Below are positions 7,845-19,308 of a stretch of DNA of 64,000 nt, one piece after another. Made by a program: the position numbers and the translations under genes. The stretch's first letter is position 1; every line of letters starts with the position of its first letter. The notes beneath the pieces were generated by a model. The model ran no database searches and was not told where the DNA came from. It saw only the letters and a program-made list of their open reading frames with translations. Origin of the DNA: Pseudactinotalea terrae (lineage in GTDB: Bacteria; Actinomycetota; Actinomycetes; Actinomycetales; Beutenbergiaceae); assembly GCF_009733845.1 (NCBI RefSeq), contig NZ_WNXZ01000002.1, forward strand, positions 62,001 through 126,000, read 5' to 3'.

Positions 7845-8488
7845 CAGACCACGCCGAACAGCCGGTCGCCGGCATCGCCCAGCCCGGGCACGATGTAGCC
7901 CTTCTCGTTGAGCCGCTCGTCGACGGCGGCGACCACCACGGTCACGTTCGCCTCGTCGCCGACCATCTGCTCGACGGCGCTCAGCCCCTCGGGGGCCGCG
8001 AGCAGGCAGATGCAGGTGACGTCTTGTGCGCCCCGCTCCAGCAGGTACTGGATCGCGGCCACCAGCGTGCCGCCCGTGGCGAGCATCGGGTCGACCACGT
8101 AGCACTGGCGCCCCGAGAGGTCCTCCGGGAGCCGGTTGGCGTAGGTGACCGCCTCCAGGGTCTCCTCGTCGCGCAGCAGCCCCAGGAACCCGACCTCCGC
8201 CGTCGGGAGCAGCCGGGTGATGCCTTCGAGCATCCCCAGCCCCGCGCGGAGGATCGGCACGACCATCGGGCGGGGGTCGGTGAGCCGCTGCCCGGTCATC
8301 TCGGTCACCGGCGTGGTGATCTCCGACGGCTCGGTCTTCAGCCCACGCGTGGCCTCGTAGGTCAGCAGCGTGACGAGCTCCTCGGTCAGCTGCCGGAACG
8401 TCGGCGAGGACGTGCGCACGTCACGCAGGAGCGTGAGCTTGTGCGAGACGAGCGGGTGGTCAGCCACGTGCAGGTGCATGGTTCGCAC
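7844..8488 (-). CDS. upp: Uracil phosphoribosyltransferase
   Basis: The enzyme joins uracil to PRPP to give UMP in pyrimidine salvage. The family phrases [27 protein letters not shown], the PRPP loop [12 protein letters not shown] and the C-terminal uracil-binding [15 protein letters not shown] are all present. Length (about 212-215) is normal. GTG at 8488 has a GCGGG ribosome site 5 bases upstream; the ATG three codons later (8479) matches the usual family N-terminus. The yccF gene follows in the same transcript. Confidence 0.95.
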   Translation of the reverse strand: MRTMHLHVADHPLVSHKLTLLRDVRTSSPTFRQLTEELVTLLTYEATRGLKTEPSEITTPVTEMTGQRLTDPRPMVVPILRAGLGMLEGITRLLPTAEVGFLGLLRDEETLEAVTYANRLPEDLSGRQCYVVDPMLATGGTLVAAIQYLLERGAQDVTCICLLAAPEGLSAVEQMVGDEANVTVVVAAVDERLNEKGYIVPGLGDAGDRLFGVV

Positions 8489-8553
8489 GATATCCCGCCG
8501 ATCTCCCCCCGGTGGTGGATGCGCACCTTGGTCCGGACGATCAGGATGTACCC

Positions 8554-8985
8554 ATGCGCTGGATGTGGGTCCCGATGGCCGCGCTGTCGGCGTATCTGGT
8601 CGCGTCCGCTGTGACGGAGGGCTCGTACTGGCTCGCGATCGTCTACGGCGCGCTGGGCCTGGGCCTGAGCTGGTGGCTGAGCCCGTTCCAGGGCCGCAGC
8701 ACCGCTGGCGGCCACGCCGATGTCGTGGCGCTGCCGGAGGCGGATCGACCGGTCACGATCTACTGGCGCCCGGGATGTACCTACTGCCTGCGGCTGCGCT
8801 CGGCCCTCGGCCGGACCGGACGCCGAGCGGCCTGGGTCAACATCTGGCAGGACCCCGACGCCGCTGCCTTCGTGCGCAGCGTCAACGACGGCAACGAGAC
8901 CGTTCCCACGGTCGTGATCGACGGCGTGCCGCACACCAACCCCGACCCGCGTCTGGTGCGGAAGGCCCTCGCTGGACGCTCGTGA
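8554..8985 (+). CDS. Membrane-tethered glutaredoxin-like protein
   Basis: The 143-residue product has two short membrane segments (about residues 1-18 and 24-42), then a glutaredoxin domain. [19 protein letters not shown] holds the active site [15 protein letters not shown] gives the cis-Pro region, and HTNPDPRLV the C-terminal part. Actinobacterial relatives are mycoredoxin-like and reduce mixed disulphides with mycothiol. The CxxC here is C-T-Y-C rather than the common C-P-Y/F/W-C. ATG at 8554 was chosen; the frame is open upstream but lacks a better start. Confidence 0.82.
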   Translation: MRWMWVPMAALSAYLVASAVTEGSYWLAIVYGALGLGLSWWLSPFQGRSTAGGHADVVALPEADRPVTIYWRPGCTYCLRLRSALGRTGRRAAWVNIWQDPDAAAFVRSVNDGNETVPTVVIDGVPHTNPDPRLVRKALAGRS

Positions 8986-9019
8986 ACCCGACGGATCTTG
9001 TCGACAGAAGGAGAACGCA

Positions 9020-9367
9020 TTGCCCGCTTATGTCATCGCCCACCTGCAGGAGTCCCCGCCGCACCCGGAGGTCATCGAGTACATCGAGCGGATGCCCGGC
9101 ACGTTCGAACCCTTCGGCGGGCAGTTCCTCGTCCACGTGACGCCGCACGAGGTCAAGGAGGGATCGTGGCCCGGCCACGTCGTGCTCATCGGGTTTCCCG
9201 ACATCCACCGGGCGCGCGCCTGGTGGGACTCGCCGGCCTACCGGCAGATCGCGCCGCTGCGCTCGCGGCACATCCCCGGCGACATCATCCTCGTCGACGG
9301 CGTGCCGGAGGGCTATGACGCCCGCACCACCGCCCGGTCGATGCGCGAGGCGCTGCCGGCCGAGTAG
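9020..9367 (+). CDS. DUF1330 family protein
   Basis: A TTG start at 9020 follows AAGGAG with 8 bases spacing; no ATG or GTG fits as well. The 115-residue protein is a small alpha+beta (dimeric ferredoxin-like) DUF1330 member. It shows FGGQFLVHVTPHEVKEG, ARAWWDSPAYRQIAPLRS and DIILVDG, which are core family phrases. Function of the family is not defined. It lies 34 bases after the glutaredoxin gene and may share its transcript. Confidence 0.85.
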   Translation: MPAYVIAHLQESPPHPEVIEYIERMPGTFEPFGGQFLVHVTPHEVKEGSWPGHVVLIGFPDIHRARAWWDSPAYRQIAPLRSRHIPGDIILVDGVPEGYDARTTARSMREALPAE

Positions 9368-9373
9368 CCCCTG

Positions 9374-10949
<1,576 letters not shown>

Positions 10950-10962
10950 GGAGTGGAAGGAG

Positions 10963-11022
10963 CTTGGCGCCAGATCGCCATTCAGCCGCGTTTGGGCGGC
11001 ACTGGGGAGATCTGGCGCCAAG
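10963..11022. terminator. Palindrome between tadA and ilvD
   Basis: CTTGGCGCCAGAT (10963-10975) pairs with ATCTGGCGCCAAG (11010-11022), a perfect 13-base stem around a 34-base loop. It lies between the ends of two convergent genes and can stop transcription from both sides. There is no T run, as is usual in high-GC Actinobacteria. A repetitive-element origin is also possible. Confidence 0.65.
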
Positions 11023-11052
11023 TTCGTTGCACGTCGAGGTTGGTCGGGCGTC

Positions 11053-12963
11053 TCAGGCGTCGAGCAGTTCCGGCGCGGAGGCGGCACTCGGCGCGGTGAC
11101 CACCGGCAGGTCCTCGGGCACGATCCGGACCGCGCCCTTGTCCGCGGACTGCGCGAACGCGGCGTAGGCGCGCAGCGCGGCCGAGACCGGGCGGACGCGG
11201 GCCCTCGGGCGGTAGCCGCCCGCTGCCTCGAGCTCGGCGCGCCGGCGGTCGAGCTCGTCCTGCGGCACCTCGAGCTGCAGCGAGCGGGTGGGAATGTCGA
11301 TCGAGACGATGTCGCCGTCCTCGACCAGGGCGATCACACCGCCCGCGGCCGCCTCGGGCGAGATGTGCCCGATCGACAGGCCCGAGGTGCCGCCCGAGAA
11401 GCGGCCATCGGTGATGAGCGCGCACGCCTTGCCGAGCCCGCGGCCCTTGAGGAACGAGGTCGGGTAGAGCATCTCCTGCATGCCCGGGCCGCCCTTGGGG
11501 CCCTCGTAGCGGATGACGACCACGTCGCCCTCGGTGACCTGCTTGGCCAGGATCTTCTCGACCGCCTCCTCCTGCGACTCGCACACCACCGCAGGCCCGG
11601 AGAAGGTCCAGATCGAGGGGTCGACGCCAGCGGTCTTGACCACCGCGCCGTCGACAGCGATGTTGCCGCGCAGCACGCCGAGGCCGCCGTCGGCGGTGTA
11701 GGCGTGCTCGATGTCGCGGATGCAGCCCGCAGCGGCGTCGGTGTCGAGGTCGTTCCATCGCGCCGACTGCGAGAACGCGGTCGAGGAGCGCTGACCGCCC
11801 GGGGCGGCGTGCCAGAGCTCGATGGCCTCCTGGCTCGCCTTGCCGCCGCGGACGTCCCACTCGTCGAGCCACTCGCCGATGGTGGCGGCGTGGATGGTGT
11901 GGACGTTCTCGTCGAGCAGCCCGCCGCGGCGCAGCTCGCCCAGCAGCGCGGGGATGCCGCCGGCGCGGTGCACATCCTCCATGTAGTAGGTGCGGTTGCC
12001 CGCGATGTTCGGGGCCACCTTGGCCAGGCACGGCACCCGGCGGGAGACGGCGTCGATCTCGTCGAGCCCGAACGGCACGCCGGCCTCGTGGGCGGCGGCC
12101 AGCAGGTGCAGGATGGTGTTGGTGGACCCGCCCATCGCGATGTCGAGCGCCATCGCGTTCCCGAACGCGGCCGGGGTGGCGATGCTGAGGGGGAGCACGG
12201 TGCTGTCGTCTCCCTCGTAGTAGCGCTTGGTCGCCTCGACGACGAGCGAGCCCGCCTTCTCGTACAGCGCGCGCCTAGCGGTGTGGGTGGCGAGCACGGA
12301 CCCGTTGCCCGGCAGCGACAGCCCGATCGCCTCGGTCAGGCAGTTCATCGAGTTGGCGGTGAACATGCCAGAGCAGGAGCCGCATGTGGGGCAGGCGGCT
12401 TCCTCGATGCGGGCGATGTCCTCGTCGGAGACCTTCTCGTTGACGGCCTCGCTCATCGCGTCCACGAGGTCGAGGGTGCGGATCGTGCCGTCCTCGAGCG
12501 TGGTGCGGCCGGACTCCATCGGGCCGCCGGAGACGAACACGGTGGGGATGTTGAGGCGCAGCGCGGCCAGCAGCATGCCGGGCGTGATCTTGTCGCAGTT
12601 GGAGATGCAGACCAGCGCGTCGGCGCAGTGCGCGTTGACCATGTACTCGACCGAGTCGGCGATCAGGTCGCGCGAGGGCAGCGAGTAGAGCATGCCGCCG
12701 TGGCCCATGGCGATGCCGTCATCGACAGCGATCGTGTTGAACTCGCGAGGGATGCCGCCGGCCTCGGTGATCGCGTCGGAGACGATCCGGCCGACCGGCG
12801 CCAGGTGCGTGTGGCCGGGGACGAACTCCGTGAAGGAGTTGGCGACGGCGATGATCGGCTTGCGGCCGAGGTCTCCGCCGGGAACGCCTGCAGCGCGGAA
12901 GAGTGCGCGCGCGCCTGCCATGTTGCGTCCGTGGGTGACCGTGCGAGAGCGATAGTCAGGCAT
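11053..12963 (-). CDS. ilvD: Dihydroxy-acid dehydratase
   Basis: The 636-residue enzyme dehydrates 2,3-dihydroxy-isovalerate and its homolog in valine and isoleucine synthesis. The iron-sulphur ligands are in [23 protein letters not shown] and [20 protein letters not shown]. The last is the E. coli-type site for an oxygen-sensitive [4Fe-4S] cluster. [13 protein letters not shown] and the C-terminal domain are complete. Length is slightly over the usual 612-620. It diverges from the XRE gene over 75 bases that hold a dyad operator. No attenuator was seen. Confidence 0.95.
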   Translation of the reverse strand: MPDYRSRTVTHGRNMAGARALFRAAGVPGGDLGRKPIIAVANSFTEFVPGHTHLAPVGRIVSDAITEAGGIPREFNTIAVDDGIAMGHGGMLYSLPSRDLIADSVEYMVNAHCADALVCISNCDKITPGMLLAALRLNIPTVFVSGGPMESGRTTLEDGTIRTLDLVDAMSEAVNEKVSDEDIARIEEAACPTCGSCSGMFTANSMNCLTEAIGLSLPGNGSVLATHTARRALYEKAGSLVVEATKRYYEGDDSTVLPLSIATPAAFGNAMALDIAMGGSTNTILHLLAAAHEAGVPFGLDEIDAVSRRVPCLAKVAPNIAGNRTYYMEDVHRAGGIPALLGELRRGGLLDENVHTIHAATIGEWLDEWDVRGGKASQEAIELWHAAPGGQRSSTAFSQSARWNDLDTDAAAGCIRDIEHAYTADGGLGVLRGNIAVDGAVVKTAGVDPSIWTFSGPAVVCESQEEAVEKILAKQVTEGDVVVIRYEGPKGGPGMQEMLYPTSFLKGRGLGKACALITDGRFSGGTSGLSIGHISPEAAAGGVIALVEDGDIVSIDIPTRSLQLEVPQDELDRRRAELEAAGGYRPRARVRPVSAALRAYAAFAQSADKGAVRIVPEDLPVVTAPSAASAPELLDA

Positions 12964-13006
12964 TGCACCATTGAGCCAGGTCGTTGCGTGCGGGGGAAGA
13001 TGCTGG

Positions 13007-13030
13007 TGGTACTAGTACTGGGAGTACCAT
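13007..13030 (+). promoter_or_regulatory. Dyad operator and -10 of the XRE gene
   Basis: TGGTACT (13007-13013) and AGTACCA (13023-13029) form a perfect 7-base inverted repeat around AGTACTGGG. TACCAT (13025-13030) fits a TANNNT -10 box and lies 8 bases before the GTG start, which suggests a leaderless mRNA. The repeat overlaps the -10 box, as expected for self-repression. It also faces the ilvD promoter. Confidence 0.6.
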
Positions 13031-13038
13031 CAATCGGT

Positions 13039-13824
13039 GTGATCCGGCCCCGTACGCCTCGGCGTGAGCAGCTCGGCGAGTTCCTCACCAGCAGGCGCCG
13101 GGGGATGAGCCGGTCGGCGGTGGGTTTGCCGCCGACCACCCGGCGCAGCGACGCCGGGCTGAGCCGTGAGGAGATCGCGACCCTCGCCGGCGTGAGCGCC
13201 ACCTGGTACACCTGGCTGGAGCAGGGCCGGGACATCAACGTCTCGCGGCAGGTGCTCGCCGCGGTCGCTCGAGTGCTCGACCTCACCGCGGCCGAGACCG
13301 ACTACGTGATCGCGCTCGCAGAACGGGACGAGCCAGCCGTCGATGACGAGCCCGAGGGCATGCCCGAGCACCTCCAGCACCTGCTCGACGCACTGACCTT
13401 CCCGGCGTTCGCCGTCGCCGCCGACTGGGCGATCGCCGGGTGGAACGCCGGCTATCAGTGGCTGTACCCGCGGATCGCTGCGCTCGAGCCGGGCGACCGC
13501 AACTTGCTCTGGCTCGTCTACACCGACCCCGGCCTGCGTGACCTGCTGCCCGACTGGGAGCAGGACAGCCGCCGCTTCCTGGCCGAGTTCCGTGCGGAGT
13601 CCGGCGTGCGGCTGGGCGCGCCGCGGCACAAGGCGTTGGTCGACCGGCTGCGGGAAGCCAGCCCGGACTTCCGCGAGCAGTGGGCCGAGCTCGCGATCGA
13701 GCGGTTCGCCTCGCGCCGCCGCACGTTCCGCCACGCGCAGGACGGCCTGCTCACGTTCGAGCACCATCGCGTCGTGCCGGACGACGCCACCGGCCTCCAC
13801 CTCGTGATGTACGTGCCGGTCTGA
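13039..13824 (+). CDS. XRE regulator with MmyB-like ligand domain
   Basis: The 261-residue protein has an N-terminal helix-turn-helix (LSREEIATLAGVSATWYTWLEQGRDINVS). A PAS-like MmyB/MLTR domain follows, with FAVAADWAIAGWNAGYQWLY and a C-terminal YVPV end. Such proteins sense small hydrophobic molecules and repress neighbouring oxidoreductase genes. The GTG at 13039 sits 8 bases after a -10-like box. A second member of the family lies at 53048-53914. The gene it controls may be itself or ilvD, since no other gene is adjacent. Confidence 0.88.
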   Translation: MIRPRTPRREQLGEFLTSRRRGMSRSAVGLPPTTRRSDAGLSREEIATLAGVSATWYTWLEQGRDINVSRQVLAAVARVLDLTAAETDYVIALAERDEPAVDDEPEGMPEHLQHLLDALTFPAFAVAADWAIAGWNAGYQWLYPRIAALEPGDRNLLWLVYTDPGLRDLLPDWEQDSRRFLAEFRAESGVRLGAPRHKALVDRLREASPDFREQWAELAIERFASRRRTFRHAQDGLLTFEHHRVVPDDATGLHLVMYVPV

Positions 13825-13950
13825 TCACGCCAAGGCTGACCAGGTCAGGGCTGTGCGGTTGCGGAGGGGGATGGTGGGCAGGATGTGCCAGCGGCCGTCG
13901 TCGCCGAGCTCGCAGCGGAGTCTGCCGGCGTGGAGCTCGTTGTGGCAGCT
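13825..13950 (-). pseudogene. Possible 3' remnant of an HNH-type protein
   Basis: The minus frame ending at 13825 reads ASCHNELHAGRLRCELGDDG and then RWHILP. The CHNELHAGRL phrase resembles the C-terminal end of HNH-nuclease (DUF222-type) proteins, which are widespread in Actinobacteria. It starts just where the phosphotransferase fragment stops and has no start of its own. This reading is inference from a short stretch. Confidence 0.3.
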
Positions 13951-14627
13951 AGCGATCACCTCGTGCCCAGCCGTCCCCGTCGATGATGGCGGTGACCCTG
14001 CCGTCCGAGCCGACCAGCACGTTGCCCGGGTGGTAGTCGAGGTGCACGAGATCCTCGCCCTCGAGCCGATCAACCTCCCGCCCGGCCTCCTGTACCCGGC
14101 TCAGCAGGTCACGCGTGCGGCCGGCGTACCGCTCGAGCGACTCATGCACCGCAGAACCCCGGTCCGCTCTCGGTCAGGTGCAGCGAGACCGGTCCGATCT
14201 CGGCCCGCTCGGCGAGCAGCCCGGCCCACCGCTCGCACTCGCCCAGCATCGCTCGCACCAACCCAGGTCCGACCTCCTCGGGCACGCTGCCCACCAGCTG
14301 TTCCTGGACCACCGCGTGCGCATCGTCGATCCCGGCGATCAGCTCATACCTCGGTGCAGGCACGCCTGCCGCACGCGCCACGTCCAGCACGTCCGCCGTC
14401 AGCCGCAGCGAGGCCTCCGACGCCGCCGACCCGTCGCCCGCCCGGGTCAGCACGCCGCCGTGGCCGTCGGGCCCATCGCACGAACGCAGCACCCACCTCG
14501 CCGCCCGGCGCGGCGCCGACCAGCTCCAGCTCCACCCGCCCCGGGCCAGCCGGGCGAGCACCTCCGCAGCATCGAGTCGCGGCACAGCTGGCGGCATCGC
14601 CGCTTCCGTGCCGTGCTCACCAGCCAT
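13949..14627 (-). pseudogene. Frameshifted aminoglycoside-phosphotransferase-fold protein
   Basis: The first frame (14627 to 14142) gives about 161 residues with ASLRLTADVLDVARAAGVPA and VVQEQLVGSVPEE, like the N-lobe of an APH-type kinase. The next part is in another frame (14149 to 13949): VHESLERYAGRTRDLL, then LVHLDYHPGNVLV and VTAIIDGDGWARGDR. These hold the catalytic HxDxxxxN and IDxDxxxxGD motifs, with Gly in place of the usual Trp. One base change near 14147 splits the gene and the C-terminus is lost. The ATG overlaps the response-regulator stop, so it was once the third gene of that operon. Confidence 0.7.
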
Positions 14628-15265
14628 CAGCCGAGCCGCTGCGCGATCAGCGCCGCCTGCACGCGCGAGGCGACCCCGAGCTTGGCGAGCACTCGCGAGA
14701 CGTGCGTCTTCGCCGTCGCCTCGGTGATCACGAGATCGGCGGCGATCTGGGCGTTCGACAGGCCGCGACCGAGCGCGGCCAGCACCTCGCGCTCGCGCTC
14801 GGTCAGCTGGTCCAGATTCGCGTCGACCACCACGTCATCGGGCTCACGCCGCCCCGCCACGGCAGCGTCGAGAACCCGTCGTACCACCTCCGGGGCGAGC
14901 GCGCCGTCACCCGCCGCCACGCGCCGCACGGCGGTCAACAGCTCCTCGGGCGTGGCGCTCTTGAGCAGGAACCCCGCAGCGCCCGCCCGCAACGCCCCGA
15001 ACACCGCGTCATCGAGGTCGAACGTGGTCAGCACGAGCACCTGCGCGAGGCCCTCGCCGACCACCTGCCGGGTGGCCTCGATGCCGTCGATGCCGGGCAT
15101 CCGCACGTCCATCAGCACGACGTCGGGTCGTAGTGCGCGCGCGTTGGTGACCGCGGTCGCGCCGTCGGCGGCCTCGCCCACGACCGACACGTCGGGTGCC
15201 GCCTCCAGCACCATCCGCAGCCCCGCGCGGACCGCCGCGTGGTCATCAGCCAGCAGCACCCTCAC
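14627..15265 (-). CDS. NarL/LuxR-family response regulator
   Basis: The 212-residue protein has a receiver domain with the acidic pair in RVLLADDHAAVR, the phosphoacceptor Asp in DVVLMDVRMPGIDG and the Lys in GFLLKSA. A LuxR helix-turn-helix follows (LTEREREVLAALGRGLSNAQIA). GTG at 15265 overlaps the kinase stop as GTGA, so start and coupling agree. It is the partner of the kinase just upstream. The target genes are unknown; the GAP-family gene lies next to the operon in the opposite direction. Confidence 0.9.
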   Translation of the reverse strand: MRVLLADDHAAVRAGLRMVLEAAPDVSVVGEAADGATAVTNARALRPDVVLMDVRMPGIDGIEATRQVVGEGLAQVLVLTTFDLDDAVFGALRAGAAGFLLKSATPEELLTAVRRVAAGDGALAPEVVRRVLDAAVAGRREPDDVVVDANLDQLTEREREVLAALGRGLSNAQIAADLVITEATAKTHVSRVLAKLGVASRVQAALIAQRLG

Positions 15266-16467
15266 GGGTGCGCGACCGGCAGCGTTGCCGTCACGGTCCA
15301 TGTCCCCTCCTCCACCTGGACCCCCAGGATGCCGCCCACCGCCTGCGCGCGCTCGGTCATGCTCGCGACCCCCATGCCGCTCGTGTCCTCAGCGGGATTC
15401 TCGACGGCGTTGCTCACCCTGATCTCGACGTTCTCCTTGCCACGGCGGAGGCGTGCCGACGCCGATCCCGGCCGGCCGTGCCGCGTCGCGTTCGTGAGCG
15501 CCTCCTGGAGAACGCGGTAACCCGCCCGGTCCACAGCGGGAGCCAGCGGTCCGAGCTCGGCCGGGCTCACGCCGTCGACCATGACATCGGAACGCTCGAG
15601 GAGACCAGCACCATCCTCCGTGAGCGAGGGTGCCACCGGCTCCTGGTCGCCCTCCGCCGCGAGGACCTCGATCATCGAGCGCAGCTCGTCCAGCGCGTGC
15701 AGGCCGCTCTCGCGGACCGCCGCCAAAGACTCCCGGTCGGTGGGGCCGGGCGGCCTGGCGAGCGCGGCGCCGGCCCGGATGACGAGCGCGCTCACGTCCC
15801 CGGCGACGGCGTCGTGCAGCTCCCGCGCCATCCGCGAGCGTTCCGCCTGGACCGCGCTGCGCTGCTCCGCATCCTGCGCCCGCGCTCGCGCTGCCGCTCG
15901 AGAAGCCTCGAGGTCCGCACGGGCGTGCGCGGCGGCGGCCAGCTCCTCGCGGCTGCGCACGTCGCGCGCCCACCAGATCGGGAGCAGCAGCAGCGCCGCG
16001 TTCTGGAACGTGAGGGTCAGCGCGGTCCGCACCGACTCCCCGCCCAGCAGGGCGGCGATCGCGGTCGCCACCGTGACCACGCCCGCGGCGAACCGGACCA
16101 CGCCACGGGCACGGACGGAGCCGAACCGCTCCACCACGTAGAGCCCGTCGAACAGCACCAGCACGATCGCGAACGACCCGCCGATCACGGCATCGACCAC
16201 GAACATCAGCGCCGCCACCACCAGCGTGAGCACCGGTCGAGACCGGCGCACCAGGTTCGCCGCGCACCCGACCAGCAGCGGCCCGAGGTGCCACCACGCC
16301 TGGTAGTGCTCCAGCCAACCGACGTCCGACCAGACGTTGACCAGGCCGAGCGCGATCGTGAGCGTGCCGCCGAGGAACAGGCCGAGCGTGGTCAGCGGGC
16401 TGGTGTCGTCGAGGTAGACCCGCACCCACTGCCGCACCGCGGCCCTGACCTTGCTCACGGACCTCAT
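15262..16467 (-). CDS. Two-component sensor histidine kinase (HisKA_3)
   Basis: About 401 residues. Several membrane segments occupy residues 25-165. A short coiled stretch rich in Ala and Arg leads to the HisKA_3 phosphoacceptor ARELHDAVAGDVSALVIRAG, then an ATPase domain with LQEALTNATRHG (N box) and GMGVASMTERA (G box). It should phosphorylate the coupled regulator. The signal is not evident; there is no large external loop. ATG at 16467 is used, but a GTG at 16458 has a GAGG just upstream and is possible. Confidence 0.88.
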   Translation of the reverse strand: MRSVSKVRAAVRQWVRVYLDDTSPLTTLGLFLGGTLTIALGLVNVWSDVGWLEHYQAWWHLGPLLVGCAANLVRRSRPVLTLVVAALMFVVDAVIGGSFAIVLVLFDGLYVVERFGSVRARGVVRFAAGVVTVATAIAALLGGESVRTALTLTFQNAALLLLPIWWARDVRSREELAAAAHARADLEASRAAARARAQDAEQRSAVQAERSRMARELHDAVAGDVSALVIRAGAALARPPGPTDRESLAAVRESGLHALDELRSMIEVLAAEGDQEPVAPSLTEDGAGLLERSDVMVDGVSPAELGPLAPAVDRAGYRVLQEALTNATRHGRPGSASARLRRGKENVEIRVSNAVENPAEDTSGMGVASMTERAQAVGGILGVQVEEGTWTVTATLPVAHP

Positions 16468-16577
16468 CCCAGCACAGCAGCGCGACACGGGTGTCGGCCG
16501 AAGGATGTACGCGAGGCGCCGCGTGATGAGAAGGACGGCCGACGCGGCAGACCGCCGACGGGGCCCACGTTGGGAGC

Positions 16578-17384
16578 ATGACCGAACTGCTCGCCCCGCT
16601 CGTCGGCCTGGCGCTGGTGGACTCCACCAGCTTCGGCACGCTGCTCATCCCGCTCTGGCTCATGCTTGCGCCCGGTCGGCTACGGCCGCATCGGGTGCTC
16701 ATCTTCCTCGGCACGGTCGCGGCGTACTACTTCGTGCTCGGCGCCGCGTTGATGGCCGGTGCCACCCAGGTGGCCGACGCGCTCAGCGGCTTCCTGGCCA
16801 CCCCCGCGGCGGCCTGGATCCAGCTCATCCTCGGGGTGGGGCTGCTGCTGCTCTCCTTCAAGCTCGACCCGAAGGAGAGCAAGGAGGCCGGCGTCGAGGC
16901 CGGCGTCCCCGTGCAGGCGAGCCACGCCGTCGGCGGCTCGACCCCGGGGGAGGCTCCGCCACAGGCGCCGCCCGCGCAGCCCGGTCGCGTGGCACGCTGG
17001 CGAACCCGCGCCATGGGCGCCGAGGGAGCAGGATCGCTGGTGGCGCTCGTCGGGCTCGCGATCGCGGCGGCCGGGATCGAGACGGCGAGCATGCTGCCGT
17101 ACCTCTCGGCGATCGGGCTGCTCACGGCCTCCGATCTGGCGCTCGCTCCCGGGATCGCTGTCCTCGCGGGCTACTGCCTGGTCATGATCCTGCCGGCCCT
17201 GGTGCTGCTGGTCCTGCGGCTCGTCGCCTACCGCTGGGTCCGTGGCCTGCTGGAACGGCTGGAGGCGTGGATGTCTCGCTCGGCGGCCTCGATGACGGCG
17301 TGGATCGTCGGCATCCTCGGGGTGCTGCTCGCGCTCGACGCGCTCGGCAGAGTGGGGATCCCCGGGGTGACCGGGCTCGGCTGA
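16578..17384 (+). CDS. GAP family membrane protein (Sap/LysE-like)
   Basis: The 268-residue protein has six membrane helices split by a hydrophilic Pro/Ala-rich loop at about residues 96-150. The start VGLALVDSTSFGTLLIPLWL and GIETASMLPYLSAIGLLT are typical of the actinobacterial GAP/Sap family. The mycobacterial members help move peptidoglycolipids or sulfolipids. The role here is inference. It begins 110 bases from the divergent kinase operon. Confidence 0.85.
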   Translation: MTELLAPLVGLALVDSTSFGTLLIPLWLMLAPGRLRPHRVLIFLGTVAAYYFVLGAALMAGATQVADALSGFLATPAAAWIQLILGVGLLLLSFKLDPKESKEAGVEAGVPVQASHAVGGSTPGEAPPQAPPAQPGRVARWRTRAMGAEGAGSLVALVGLAIAAAGIETASMLPYLSAIGLLTASDLALAPGIAVLAGYCLVMILPALVLLVLRLVAYRWVRGLLERLEAWMSRSAASMTAWIVGILGVLLALDALGRVGIPGVTGLG

Positions 17385-17388
17385 CGCG

Positions 17389-18081
17389 TCAGGTGATCGG
17401 GCCGACGGCCTCGGGGACCGGCGGGTGCCAGCCGCCCTGGGCGAGCGCCTCGGCTATCGGGACCTCGCCGTTGTTGAACTCGTAGATCTTGCCGATCGTG
17501 TGCGGATCTGCGATGCAGTGGGCGATGACGGCCGCGACATCGGCGCGGCTGACGGACCCAGCACCCTCATCGCTGCCGACCGTGATCTTCCCGGTGGGCT
17601 CGTCGTCGGTGAGGCGGCTCGGGCGCAGGATCGTCCACGCCATGTTCGTCAGGGCCAGGTGACCATCGGCGGCCGACTTCGCCTGCGCGTACGCGAAGAA
17701 GCTCGAGTCCGGAGGGGTGTCGTGCTCGGGGCCGGCGCCGAAGTAGCTGACCATCACGAACCGGTGCACGCCCACGCTCGCCGCCGCATCCATCGTGCGG
17801 ATCGCGGCATCGCGGTCGACGGCGTAGGTGCGGCGCGGGTCGCCTCCGCCTGCACCCGCCGACCAGATCACGGCCTTGTGGCCACGCAGCAGGTTCGCGA
17901 TGCCGCGGGTGTCGTGATGCTCGATGTCGGCGAGCATCCCGTGCGCACCGGTCTGCTCGATGGCCTGCATCTGGTTCGGTCTGCGCACCAGCCCGAACAC
18001 GTTGTGCCCCGCTGCGACCAGCAGCGGAAGCGTCAGTTGTGCGACCTTGCCGTGCGCTCCGATGACGACGATGTCAGCCAT
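17389..18081 (-). CDS. NAD(P)-binding NmrA/SDR-like protein
   Basis: The 230-residue protein opens with a Rossmann motif (IVVIGAHGKVAQLTLPLL) and has ILRPSRLTDDEPTGKI and EFNNGEVPIAEAL, as in YwnB/NmrA-like atypical SDRs. These bind NAD(P) and often act as redox sensors or reductases. It starts 9 bases after the hutI stop, so it is the last gene of the hut transcript. No hut enzyme of this kind is known, so its link to histidine use is only by position. Confidence 0.83.
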   Translation of the reverse strand: MADIVVIGAHGKVAQLTLPLLVAAGHNVFGLVRRPNQMQAIEQTGAHGMLADIEHHDTRGIANLLRGHKAVIWSAGAGGGDPRRTYAVDRDAAIRTMDAAASVGVHRFVMVSYFGAGPEHDTPPDSSFFAYAQAKSAADGHLALTNMAWTILRPSRLTDDEPTGKITVGSDEGAGSVSRADVAAVIAHCIADPHTIGKIYEFNNGEVPIAEALAQGGWHPPVPEAVGPIT

Positions 18082-18090
18082 GCTCCGACG

Positions 18091-19308
18091 CTATCGGTTT
18101 CCCCCGACGGCGTCATGCGCTCGGTGCTGCGGTTGGGTGGCAGTAGGCCTCTCGCCCAGCTCGAGCGCCCGGGCGAGCGGCACCCCCGGGCGGTAGGCGA
18201 GGTGCCGGTAGCTGGGGGCGTCGAGCACGGCGAGATCGGCCCGAGCCCCCACCCGCAGGTGCCCCACGTCCGGCCGCTGCAGCGCCTGCGCGCCCCCGAG
18301 CGTGGCCGCCCGCAACGCCTCGGCCGGTGTCATCCGCATCTCCCTCACCGCCAGCGCGATCGCGAACGGCATCGAGCTCGAGTACCCGCTGCCGGGGTTG
18401 CAGTCGGTGGCGAGCGCCACCACGGCACCCGCCTCGAGCAGCCGCCGCGCGTCCGGGTAGCGCGAGCGTGTGGAGAACTCGATCCCGGGGAGCAGCGTGG
18501 CGACCGTGTCCCCGGCGGCGAGCGCGTCGACGTCCGCGGCACCCAGGTGCGTGCAGTGGTCCACGCTCGCCGCGCCGAGCTCGACCGCGAGCCGCACGCC
18601 CGGGCCCTCGCTCAGCTGGTTCCCGTGCACCCGCAGACCCAACCCGGCCCGCTGCCCGGCGAGCAGGATCTCCCGGGAGGCGTCGCCGTCGAACGCGGTG
18701 GGTGAGGCGGGCTCGCAGAACACGTCGATCCAGCGCGCGTACGGCGCACATGCGTCGAGCATCGGCCCGGTGACGAGGTCGACGTACTCGCGCTCGCGGC
18801 CGCGGAGCTCGGGCGGCACCACGTGCGCACCGAGGTAGGTGACGTCGTCGGTCACCTCGCTCGCGAGGCGCAGCGCCCGCACCTCGTCATCGATCGTGAG
18901 CCCGTAGCCGCTCTTCACCTCGACGGCGGTCGTTCCCTGGGCACGCATCTCGCCGACGAGCCGAGCCAGGGTGGCGCGCAGCTCGGAGTCGGTGGCCGCG
19001 CGGGTGGCGGCGACCGTGCTCGCGATGCCGCCGCCGTCGTAGGGCGTGCCGGACATGCGCGCCTCGAACTCCGCCGCCCGGTCGCCCGCGAAGACCAGGT
19101 GGGTGTGCGAGTCGACGAACCCGGGGATGACCGCGCGGCCCTCGAGGTCGAGGCTGGTGTCGGCGGCCGGCGCCGCGGCGGCCGCGCCCACCCAGGCGAC
19201 CCGGCCGCCCTCGACGACGAGCGCAGCGCCCTCGAGGACGCCGAGATCGCCCCCGAACCGCTCGTCATGGGTGACGAGCTCGCCGATTCCGGTCACCAGG
19301 GTGCTCAT
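18091..19308 (-). CDS. hutI: Imidazolonepropionase
   Basis: The 405-residue amidohydrolase opens imidazolone propionate to formiminoglutamate, the third step of histidine breakdown. The metal ligands and family motifs are in [35 protein letters not shown] and [14 protein letters not shown]. Length is normal. The ATG overlaps the hutF stop (ATGA). Confidence 0.94.
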   Translation of the reverse strand: MSTLVTGIGELVTHDERFGGDLGVLEGAALVVEGGRVAWVGAAAAAPAADTSLDLEGRAVIPGFVDSHTHLVFAGDRAAEFEARMSGTPYDGGGIASTVAATRAATDSELRATLARLVGEMRAQGTTAVEVKSGYGLTIDDEVRALRLASEVTDDVTYLGAHVVPPELRGREREYVDLVTGPMLDACAPYARWIDVFCEPASPTAFDGDASREILLAGQRAGLGLRVHGNQLSEGPGVRLAVELGAASVDHCTHLGAADVDALAAGDTVATLLPGIEFSTRSRYPDARRLLEAGAVVALATDCNPGSGYSSSMPFAIALAVREMRMTPAEALRAATLGGAQALQRPDVGHLRVGARADLAVLDAPSYRHLAYRPGVPLARALELGERPTATQPQHRAHDAVGGNR

